Positions 1-6,400 of a stretch of 6,607 bases of DNA are shown here, one piece after another. The DNA comes from Bacteroidota bacterium (lineage in GTDB: Bacteria > Bacteroidota > Kryptoniia > Kryptoniales > JAKASW01): positions 1 to 6,607 of the forward strand of contig JAJYOS010000375.1 in NCBI GenBank assembly GCA_021796055.1, written 5' to 3'. Position numbers and translations under genes: made by a program. Numbering within the stretch: position 1 is the first letter of the stretch; every line of letters begins with the position of its first letter. The notes beneath the pieces were generated by a model. The model worked only from the letters and a program-made list of their open reading frames with translations, made no database searches and was not told the DNA's origin.

Positions 1-148
1 CGGTACGCCTTCAAGGAAATACGGTTGGATACTGAGCCGAACTCCGGCGCTCTCGTCTGATGATCTAAATGTGATAGACGGGATCCTCGCTGCGCAGGGC
101 TACAATCCGAAAGAGTTTGTGAAGACCGAACAGACGGCAGGACGCTGA
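1..148 (+). CDS. Lipocalin family protein (Blc-like), C-terminal end only
   Basis: The reading frame is open from the window edge and ends at TGA 146-148, giving 48 residues; the N-terminal two thirds, including any lipoprotein signal, lie outside the window. The visible end carries RKYGWILSRTP (residues 5-15) followed by a helical stretch and AAQGYNPKEFVKT. This is the arrangement of the last strand and C-terminal helix of bacterial Blc lipocalins, which have a K-Y-x-W-I-L-S-R-T-P signature and then a G-Y-D/N motif near the end. Family knowledge: Blc proteins are usually outer-membrane-anchored lipocalins that bind lipids such as lysophospholipids and are often linked to envelope stress. The anchor cannot be seen here. 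The following operon begins 448 bases away and is probably independent. Confidence is high for the family and low for the precise ligand. Confidence 0.85.
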   Translation, partial: GTPSRKYGWILSRTPALSSDDLNVIDGILAAQGYNPKEFVKTEQTAGR

Positions 149-327
149 AGCGCTGCAGTTAGAATGCAGAGAGTGTCCATGACAATCATCGCGTTCTTTG
201 AACCGACCCGGCTGTACAGCTTTGCGGCAGGACGTCCTTCCAGACTTTGTTCCTTAGAATGAGCTCAGGTCCCATGTTCCTCCATTAGACATGTCGTTTG
301 ATGCGCAACACAGCCGCGTTTCAGTCG

Positions 328-359
328 GTTGCATTCGATTTTTGCGGTGGATATATTTT
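328..359 (+). promoter_or_regulatory. Candidate housekeeping promoter, Bacteroidota type
   Basis: GTTG at 328-331 is followed after exactly 20 bases by TATATTTT at 352-359. The Bacteroidota primary sigma factor consensus is TTTG-N19-21-TAnnTTTG, so the -7 element matches at five of six informative positions. The same bases also fit a weak classical sigma-70 reading: TTGCAT at 329-334, 17 bases, TATATT at 352-357. A start near 363-366 would give a leader of about 230 bases ahead of the ATG at 597. This is sequence matching only. Confidence 0.35.
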
Positions 360-447
360 CATCGAGCGAAGGGCGTCCGGGCTAAAAGGAGTGGAAAAAA
401 GGGCTATGTGTCGTGCGATTCAAGCAGTCTTCAAAGTAAGCTCCGTC

Positions 448-490
448 CGTGCCGGGGAAAGGTTCGCTATTTTTTGCACACCCGGCCACG
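448..490 (+). repeat. Imperfect inverted repeat in the operon leader
   Basis: CGTGCCGGG at 448-456 pairs with CCCGGCCACG at 481-490, giving nine G:C-rich pairs with one bulged C (486) and a 24-base loop that contains a T-run (470-475). The 3' arm CCCG (481-484) could instead pair with CGGG at 496-499, so the two folds are mutually exclusive. There is no T-run after the repeat, so it is not a standard terminator. It could be an RNA fold in the 5' leader or a binding site for a dimeric regulator. Confidence 0.45.
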
Positions 491-495
491 CCTCT

Positions 496-509
496 CGGGC
501 TAATTCCCG
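496..509 (+). repeat. Small hairpin (CGGG-N6-CCCG) in the operon leader
   Basis: CGGG at 496-499 and CCCG at 506-509 are perfect complements around the loop CTAATT. It sits just upstream of the sigma-54-like match. Its 5' arm could also pair with CCCG at 481-484, so it may compete with the larger fold at 448-490. At only 4 bp, the hairpin could be chance. Confidence 0.25.
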
Positions 510-514
510 GAAGA

Positions 515-530
515 TGGCATTTCAGCAGCT
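515..530 (+). promoter_or_regulatory. Candidate sigma-54 (-24/-12) promoter
   Basis: TGGCATTTCAGCAGCT matches the TGGCACG-N4-TTGCW consensus with the GG (516-517) and GC (528-529) doublets at the required spacing. TGGCA is intact, but the -12 box is CAGCT instead of TTGCA/T. A start near 541 would leave about 55 bases before the ATG at 597. Sigma-54 control is well known for type IV pilin genes, which fits the downstream trio. Matches of this quality also occur by chance, so this is tentative. Confidence 0.3.
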
Positions 531-587
531 TTCCCCGTCTCCAAATTATCCCCTTATTTTGCACTCTCTAAAGGACAGCCAAGTGAT

Positions 588-592
588 GGAGG
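588..592 (+). promoter_or_regulatory. Shine-Dalgarno GGAGG for the first pilin-like gene
   Basis: GGAGG lies four bases before ATG 597. It fixes this start: going upstream in the same frame, no ATG, GTG or TTG occurs before the in-frame TAA at 501-503. Confidence 0.75.
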
Positions 593-596
593 AATA

Positions 597-1136
597 ATGG
601 GAACAGGGCAAATGCTTCTTACGGTTGGGGCGATCGTTCTCCTGGGAACAGTTATCCTGACGACCAATAGGCGGATTAATGACAGCAGCGAGGTAATGCT
701 CAAGACCAATTTTGGATTGGAATCGACTTCGCTTGCGACTTCTATTATCGACGAGGCTCAGTACCTTCCCTTTGATGACTCGACCGCAAATTCGTTCGGC
801 GAAGCCACCGAGTACATAGCACTCAGTTCCACTAACCAGCTCACGCCGGTGAACTTGCTGGGGTACGATGGAGGTGGTGACGACACCCTGCCGAACGATT
901 TCGACGACTACAATGGGCAACCGGGAGGGCCGGGTTACCGATTGGTGACTTTACCAATGAGCACCGGTATTTACAAAGTGAAAACTTCAGTTTGTTATGT
1001 AACTCCGAGTAATCTTGAAGGGACATCTCTCGTTCGGACCTGGTTCAAGAGAATGGATGTATCGGTTTGGAACACGGCAGATTCACTTGATACGGTTAAG
1101 ATGTCGGCTATATACAGCTATTGGTATTTCAGGTAA
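597..1136 (+). CDS. Pilin-like membrane-anchored protein, PilV/GspI-like position (179 aa)
   Basis: The protein starts directly with a hydrophobic helix (about residues 5-23), followed by a hydrophilic segment in which SLATSIIDEAQYLPFD (45-60) resembles the start of PilV/GspI-type minor pilins, where a long helix with L-A and E residues leads to the globular head. The head has an acidic DFDDYNG motif (101-107), a strand-rich YKVKTSVCYVTPSN segment (126-139), TWFKRMDVSVWN (148-159) and an aromatic C-terminus, YSYWYFR. I recall similar heads (FDDF-G, then YVTP, then RTW-K, ending SYWYFR) as uncharacterised proteins of Ignavibacteria-like genomes; that is memory, not a search. There is no positively charged leader or G-F-T-L-I-E motif; the only glycines before the helix are G2 and G4. 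It is first in a three-gene operon. Likely role: minor pilin or pseudopilin subunit in the inner membrane. The gene is certain, the exact role is not. Confidence 0.85.
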   Translation: MGTGQMLLTVGAIVLLGTVILTTNRRINDSSEVMLKTNFGLESTSLATSIIDEAQYLPFDDSTANSFGEATEYIALSSTNQLTPVNLLGYDGGGDDTLPNDFDDYNGQPGGPGYRLVTLPMSTGIYKVKTSVCYVTPSNLEGTSLVRTWFKRMDVSVWNTADSLDTVKMSAIYSYWYFR

Positions 1137-1141
1137 GGAGG
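1135..1141 (+). promoter_or_regulatory. Shine-Dalgarno AAGGAGG overlapping the upstream stop codon
   Basis: AAGGAGG overlaps the last two bases of the upstream TAA (1134-1136) and sits four bases before ATG 1146. That TAA is also in frame with the ATG, so this gene cannot start further upstream. The overlap suggests translational coupling with the preceding gene. Confidence 0.8.
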
Positions 1142-1145
1142 AACA

Positions 1146-1748
1146 ATGGGTAGTACTACACTTCTCGACATAGTGGGTTCGTTGTTTATCGGAGGGTTCC
1201 TTCTTCTGGCGGCAGTGCGGATGAACGGACAGGCGACGCAGAATACATTCGAGTCGCAGGAGAATCTGACCGTCCAGCAAAACATGACGTCGATAATTGA
1301 GAATATCCAGTGGGATTTCAGGAAGATCGGTTATTGCCAGGACCCGAAGCAAATAAAGGATCCGAAATATTTCATTTTGTACGGTGATTCGGACAGTATA
1401 GTGTTCCGGGCGGATCTCAGAAATATCGGGAAAACGGATACTGTGAGATGGTACCTCGGTTCTAAGGTCCCGGGCCCGAATCCCCGTATAAGGCAGCTGT
1501 GCAGACGCGTAAACACCGGTCCGGCAGTCGAAGCGAATCTTGGTGTCGTTGAGTTTTCGATGAAGTACTATGACGTGTCAGACAGCCTCATGAGCATAGT
1601 GGTGGCGCCGCAGGCGAGCGTTCCTCAGTTAGTGGAACTGACACTCAGGATCGAGCCCACCGCAGCCTACGACACGGCTTACTCCAAGAATTTTTCCTAC
1701 TGGCGACAAACAAGATTAGTCTCACGAAATATGATACTGCAAAGGTAG
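1146..1748 (+). CDS. Pilin-like membrane-anchored protein, PilW/GspJ-like position (200 aa)
   Basis: A hydrophobic helix (about residues 5-25, rich in G and L) is followed by an amphipathic stretch ending in NMTSIIENIQWDFRKIGYC (46-64). A helix of this kind, ending in a D-F/L-R pattern, is typical of PilW/GspJ minor pilins, in which the long N-terminal helix leads to an E-x-D-x-R-x-A/I-G-Y-type segment. The head shows strand pairs SIVFRADL (84-91), VRWYLGS (100-106), LGVVEFSMKYYD (132-143) and LVELTLRIEP (162-171), and a C-terminus with YWRQTRLVSRN (185-195). This strand order is the usual one for PilW/GspJ-type heads, ending with an exported-strand R-x-x-x-R-N segment. The start is fixed by the in-frame stop 12 bases upstream. 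There is no canonical prepilin motif; D8 lies close to where Glu5 would sit if cleavage followed G2. The gap to the preceding gene is 9 bases. Assignment by fold pattern and operon order is inference. Confidence 0.85.
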   Translation: MGSTTLLDIVGSLFIGGFLLLAAVRMNGQATQNTFESQENLTVQQNMTSIIENIQWDFRKIGYCQDPKQIKDPKYFILYGDSDSIVFRADLRNIGKTDTVRWYLGSKVPGPNPRIRQLCRRVNTGPAVEANLGVVEFSMKYYDVSDSLMSIVVAPQASVPQLVELTLRIEPTAAYDTAYSKNFSYWRQTRLVSRNMILQR

Positions 1749-1754
1749 GAGGTG
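1747..1754 (+). promoter_or_regulatory. Shine-Dalgarno AGGAGGTG overlapping the upstream stop codon
   Basis: AGGAGGTG, a near-complete complement of the 16S rRNA tail, overlaps TAG 1746-1748 and lies four bases before ATG 1759. An in-frame TGA at 1732-1734 and the absence of other start codons after it fix the start. It is the strongest ribosome binding site in the window. Confidence 0.8.
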
Positions 1755-1758
1755 TGAT

Positions 1759-3210
1759 ATGGTCGGTAAAGGAGCTTTGATAGTAATCCTCGGCTTCAGC
1801 ATGATTTTCGGAGTTGCAAGCCAGTATTGGAACCGCAACAGTGACCGGGCGATAGAGAATTTTGTCAACTACTATGATTCTACGTATGCCCATGTCATGG
1901 CAATAAGTGCGATCAATATTCTAGCCGACTCGCTTTTCTGGAACCAGGGCAGCGCCGATCTCACGAATATCGACATTCCCTCCGTTTCATTTAGAGGTGG
2001 CAGTTTTTCGATGAGCACTGAGCCGGACACTCTGGACGGTGAGTATATTGTTATTGCCACAGCTGTCTCTAATTACGCTGGATACAGGGGACGCGTAATT
2101 CGGGACTCTGTCCAGATACTTTTGCAACCCGGCAGATTCAACCAATGGGCTTACTTCACGGACAAAGACAGCAATATTTACTGGGCGACCGGCGAAACCC
2201 TGGATGGAAGATATCATACTAACGGCACGCTGTACCTGGATGGTGCCCCGGTGTTCAAAGATAATGTAAGCACCGGCCGCGGATTAACCACGCTGCAGCG
2301 CGCGCCAACATTGGTGAGCCCCAACAAACTCCCTGACTCATATGGCAACAAGCTGATTGCTCCGAGCTACCAATCGGGAGTGATCATACCGATGCCAAAT
2401 TCCCTTGCTAACTATACGCAGGTACAGAATATCAAGCTGTTAACGGATACGACCTACAAGGGCAGCTCTTACGCTTATGATGTTTTTGTGACTTTTGCAG
2501 GCGCATCCATGTCGTATTACACGACAGTATCCAAAGTAACAACGTCCTATGGTGTAACGACAATTACTCAAGTCGGAAGGACTCCGGCCACAGGCACCAC
2601 CAATATAGCCCTGAACAATTTGGGAGATGCGAATTACAATGGGCTGGGAAGTGTGGTGGTTATACAGGATGGAGACCTGCACGTGTCCGGCTCGGTTAAC
2701 GGGCGAGTTTCATTGGTAGCCATACAGGGCAGCGGGACCACGGCGCGAGTAAGCTCCAGTTCCTACGGCAAGGTGGAAGGTGTCTCCACCGACGTCGATA
2801 TGACATATGGAAACGGAACCGGCAACCACAATTCCGGAAACATTATCATAGACGGCAACACGGTGTACACTAACAAGCCCACGAGCCTTGATGATGCCAC
2901 TAACTTATTGGGTCTCGTCGCGGATAACAGCATTGCGGTTGCAAAGCAAACGACGGCAGACCTGGAAATCGACGCCTCTCTTTTTGCCCGCCAGGGCAAA
3001 TTCTTCAATAGTATGTACAAAACCTCATCAAGAGGGACCTTGACGTTGTTTGGCTCAATGGCGCAAAAGACCCGCGGTGCAGTCGGCCTGGTCGGCACGG
3101 CGGGATACACCAAGAACTACTCTTACGATGCGCGTTTTGCGAGGACAAAGACATCTCCTCCTATGTCCCCGTCGACCGGAAGTTACAACATCGTGTCCTG
3201 GCGCGAGTGA
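1759..3210 (+). CDS. PilX/GspK-like pilin-like protein with large repetitive beta domain (483 aa)
   Basis: The N-terminus MVGKG then ALIVILGFSMIFGVA (residues 6-20) resembles PilX and GspK, which are cleaved after a glycine, begin with A-L-I-V and often lack Glu5. NYYDSTYAHVMAISAINILA (37-56) matches the N-Y-x-x-x-x-A-x-x-x-A-E-A/A-x-N-A helix of PilX proteins. The large head includes GRYHTNGTLYLDGAPVF (150-166), a version of the G-P-V-H-T-N-G motif. Next come DGDLHVSGSVNGRVSLVA (304-321), GNIIIDGN (360-367), LGLVADNSI (384-392), RGTLTLFGSMAQKTRGAVG (425-443), GYTKNYSYDARF (449-460) and the terminal SYNIVSWRE. These short glycine-punctuated strands suggest a repetitive beta (helix-like) fold. 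I recall this C-terminal pattern in PilX-like proteins of several phyla, possibly the DUF4900 family, but could not verify it. It is last in the operon, 10 bases after its neighbour. Likely role: tip or scaffold component of a pilus-like assembly. Confidence 0.85.
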   Translation: MVGKGALIVILGFSMIFGVASQYWNRNSDRAIENFVNYYDSTYAHVMAISAINILADSLFWNQGSADLTNIDIPSVSFRGGSFSMSTEPDTLDGEYIVIATAVSNYAGYRGRVIRDSVQILLQPGRFNQWAYFTDKDSNIYWATGETLDGRYHTNGTLYLDGAPVFKDNVSTGRGLTTLQRAPTLVSPNKLPDSYGNKLIAPSYQSGVIIPMPNSLANYTQVQNIKLLTDTTYKGSSYAYDVFVTFAGASMSYYTTVSKVTTSYGVTTITQVGRTPATGTTNIALNNLGDANYNGLGSVVVIQDGDLHVSGSVNGRVSLVAIQGSGTTARVSSSSYGKVEGVSTDVDMTYGNGTGNHNSGNIIIDGNTVYTNKPTSLDDATNLLGLVADNSIAVAKQTTADLEIDASLFARQGKFFNSMYKTSSRGTLTLFGSMAQKTRGAVGLVGTAGYTKNYSYDARFARTKTSPPMSPSTGSYNIVSWRE

Positions 3211-3234
3211 AATAGTCGTTTCTATTTCGGGACA

Positions 3235-3278
3235 AATACCGGCACGGGCAATCTCAGACGCTTGTCGGTGCCGGTATT
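3235..3278 (+). terminator. Perfect 11-bp inverted repeat, probable operon terminator
   Basis: AATACCGGCAC (3235-3245) and GTGCCGGTATT (3268-3278) are perfect complements. Inside them, after one mismatch, GGCAA (3247-3251) pairs with TTGTC (3262-3266, one G-U pair), leaving a 10-base loop. The structure begins 24 bases after the stop of the last pilin-like gene and lies before the kinase promoter candidate, which is where a terminator belongs. The downstream sequence (CATTTCGGTGGTTT) has only a broken T-run, so intrinsic termination may be weak; an mRNA-stabilising hairpin is the alternative. Confidence 0.6.
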
Positions 3279-3365
3279 CATTTCGGTGGTTTCCTCAAGG
3301 AAGCCGGTTCCTCGCCCGGGGAGTAAGTCCGCCGGCCTCTATGTGACTATCGTCTCACATTCACT

Positions 3366-3397
3366 TTTGTTCTTGCGTCGGCCTTTGGCTATTTTCT
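3366..3397 (+). promoter_or_regulatory. Candidate promoter for the sensor kinase, Bacteroidota type
   Basis: TTTG (3366-3369) is followed after 20 bases by TATTTTCT (3390-3397), against the TTTG-N20-TAnnTTTG consensus; the -7 element matches four of six informative positions. The spacing is identical to the candidate at 328-359. A start near 3401-3404 would give a leader of only about 25 bases before ATG 3428. Confidence 0.3.
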
Positions 3398-3427
3398 CCT
3401 GAGAGGAGAACCCGAGTAGATCAGAGC

Positions 3428-6400
3428 ATGTGCACCAAATTGCCATTGGGAGGGGCCAAGATAGTCCTAAGAATATACACGGCGTTGTTGTCCCTTCCAT
3501 TTCTACTATTGCTCTCCCCTATGATCTCCCCAGCACAGGTATATGATTTCAAATCGTATACTGTCCGCGAGGGCCTTCTTTCCAACGCTATTACATCACT
3601 CTGTCAGGATTCGTACGGCTACCTATGGGTAGGAACAGGCGACGGGCTGAGTGTCTACGACGGGGAGACATTTACGAACTACACCGTGGCCGACGGCCTT
3701 GGCTCGAGTCTGGTGAATTGCATTGTAGAAGATAGAAATGAGAAGGGGGTAATCTGGATAGGCACAAATGGAGGTGGAGTAAGTCGGTTCCATTCCGGGG
3801 CATTCACGAGTATTAGGATGGGTGGGACGGACTGGTCCAACAGGGTAAACTCGATTACTCAGGACAAATCCGGGACGCTGTATTGTGCTTCGGATGACGG
3901 GGTTTACATTGTGGACCAAGGGGTCGTCTCGCCGATCCCGGGCCGATTTATCCACGGTACTTACAGCCAAGTCCTGTGCGATGGAGATAGTCTCCTTATA
4001 CTCGACGCGCAGGGACGATTGGAGATCTTCAGGTTATCCGACCGCGAGACAATTGACCTCACGGGCAAGCTTGGCTCGCATGCCGTCATATCGAGGGTGT
4101 GCGTCGATTCCAGACATGAGATTTGGGCGCTCTTTTCGGACGGTGCCCTGATGGATATCAGCCGCAACAGTGTATACCGTGGAGTTGCCAAATCCTATCC
4201 CAAGTTCATGCTTCACGATCAGGAGGGAAATTTATGGATTGGAACCCCCGAAGGTGTATTCGTATTCGACCGCAAATCGGCGCGGTGGGATCCTTCCGCG
4301 TTCATATCAAAAGAAAACGGCTTGCCTGAGAATGATGTGACAGCGGGGTTGTGGGACCGTGAAGGCGACCTCTGGATAGGTACTGCCGCGAGGGGGCTGG
4401 CAAAACTGGCCGACAATTACTCGTACGAATTTCCCGCTGAGGATACCCACTTCTCAGTTGATAATACACAAGCCGCCTCTGACAGGGAAGGCCACCTCTG
4501 GGTGGCCACGGACAAGGGTCTCCTCGAAATCTGGAACGGAAATTTCGGTGCTCTAATGAGTCGCTTGCATTCTAATGCCGGCCTGGGTGTCAATTCGAGA
4601 TGTGTCTCTGTTCAAGTGGTGTCGGGTGATCAGTTGTGGCTCGCCTCACTTGACGGTTTCGTGTACCATTTCGTGATAGCCATGAAGGATGAGGGCTCGT
4701 TCGTCCTCAGAAAGATTAGTTCATTCTCGATGAATGGTATACTTCCCGGAAAGAGTATCCTTTGTCTTTATATAGATAATTCTGGGCTGGCATGGTACAG
4801 CAGGGACTTGGCGGGCGTATTTGAATTCGACACGAAGTCTGGTCCGCGGAGTGGGAAGATCTATACCACAAAAGACGGGCTGCCTGACAATTCCATCAGG
4901 GCGATCTTCCGGGATTCAAAAGGGGATATTTGGTTTGGCGGTTACATTGGCGGTCTCGCCAGGCTCAGGAGAGACAATCGTACGGGCAAAATGACGCTAT
5001 ATACAACTAAGGATGGTTTGCCGGATAATTCAGTGAGGTCGGTCGCCGAGGATGACTCGGGAAAGCTGTGGATCGGTACTCGCTATGGAGGAGTCGCGGT
5101 AAAATCGGGTCACAGGTTCATCCCGCTCTCCGTGAAGGAAGGATTGCTTAGCAACGGCGTATGGGCGACTTCATACGACGCGAAGTATGGAATTCTTTTC
5201 GGAACACAACTGGGGTTGCAGGAATTGGAGAAGGGAGATTGGAGATCAAAGCACTGGAGGAGATACGGCGACGCGACTCCAGTTTATGCATGCGGAATCA
5301 CCCGGCAGCCAACGGCTCGCGGGCAAACTGATTTCCTTTGGGCCTGCAATTCCTCCGGGATTTTCCTGTCGGATCTGTCTCATCCCCTCAGGGCGAGCGT
5401 GCCGCCCCTGGTGTATATAACGGGATTGCTGGTCAACGGGAAGAAAGTTCCACTCCATTCCTCAGTTGAGGAAGGCGATTCCGGAATCACTCTTAAGTAT
5501 TCGGAGAACACGCTTACTTTCGATTTTGCCGGAATCAGTCTCAGGGATGAGGGGAGGCTGCAATATCGTTACAGGCTGCGAGGGATTGACCCTGAATGGA
5601 GGCTGCTCACCCGTCGGTTGCCGGTTACCTATGCCGCGCTCCGACCGGGGAGATATGGATTTGATGTGAAGGCTGTCAACACGGCGGGGGTCGAAAGTCG
5701 GAATATTGCGACGCTCCCTTTTGCGATAGTCCCCCCTTTTTGGCGGCGATGGTGGTTCGTACTTTTTTCAGCGATAGCCCTCGTCGCCATCATTTACTTT
5801 TCAATCAGGTTTAAGGTCCGGAGGCTGCTCGAGATAGAGAGAGTCCGGGCGAGGATCGCAACGGATCTTCACGATGATATCGGATCCGGTCTTACGAGGA
5901 TTGCGATACTTGCGGACGTTGCGCTGCGACAGACTTCCATTACGAGTTCTCCGGTAGGAGAATCCGGTGATACCGCAGAGATCGCCCCCGAAGGAGTGTT
6001 CTCGACGCGCGGTATCGTCAGCAAAATCGGGAACAACGCGCGCGACCTCGTCGACTCCATGAGCGACGTTATTTGGTCCATCGATCCGAAGAACGTTACG
6101 ATAGGGGACCTAATATCGCGCTTCAGGTCGTTTGCGTATGAAATTTGCGAGGCGAGGGGGATAAGCCTCGATGTCGACATCGACAGAGAAATGGAGATTC
6201 TTCGATTGGACCCCGGGGTCATGAGAACGCTTCTTCTCATAGCCAAGGAGGCCCTGAATAATTCAGTCAAGCATTCCGGTTGCAGCCATGTGCGCGTGGG
6301 AATAAAGGCAACTTCCAGGGAGTTGAGGTTCCTGGTGTCCGACGACGGGACAGGATTCTCGACAACTGAGGGTCACGGCGGGCACGGGCTTGTAAACATG

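Larger units (their letters stand above)
149..596 (+). other. 448-base non-coding stretch: probable promoter and 5' leader of the pilin-like operon
   Basis: I see no supportable gene here on either strand. Short open frames exist (a 27-codon ATG frame at 179-262, and a TTG-started frame at 298-597), but they lack good ribosome binding sites and recognisable protein character. The first part (149-300) follows the lipocalin stop and shows only a weak 5-bp hairpin (153-169) with no T-run. The second part carries a candidate promoter at 328-359, an imperfect inverted repeat at 448-490, a small hairpin at 496-509 and a sigma-54-like match at 515-530. If the upstream promoter is used, the operon would have a 5' leader of about 230 bases, long enough for a regulatory RNA. 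I looked for the conserved cores of the cyclic-di-GMP (GEMM), cobalamin and fluoride riboswitches and did not find them. Confidence 0.5.

Noticed and set aside
153..169. CTGCA-N7-TGCAG hairpin after the lipocalin stop as a terminator.
   Set aside because: It has only five pairs and no T-run follows.
135..234. Direct repeat CGGCAGGACG at 135-144 and 225-234.
   Set aside because: There are only two 10-base copies, one inside the lipocalin gene, with no flanking extension or target-site pattern. Probably chance.
179..262. 27-codon ATG frame after the lipocalin.
   Set aside because: It is very short, with only a weak GAGAG upstream and no recognisable motif.
380..510. Known riboswitch (cyclic-di-GMP GEMM, cobalamin or fluoride) in the operon leader.
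   Set aside because: The conserved core strings of these classes are absent; only generic inverted repeats are seen.
298..597. TTG-started 99-codon frame across the leader, and an overlapping ATG frame at 291-503.
   Set aside because: There is no Shine-Dalgarno, the residues show no recognisable protein character, and both overlap promoter and hairpin signals. They look like chance open frames.
546..920. Minus-strand 124-codon frame.
   Set aside because: It lies opposite the well-supported first pilin-like gene and has the composition of a shadow frame.
2763..3113. Minus-strand 116-codon frame, and similarly 5869-6270 on the minus strand.
   Set aside because: Both sit entirely opposite conserved coding motifs of the + strand genes and show no domain signal.
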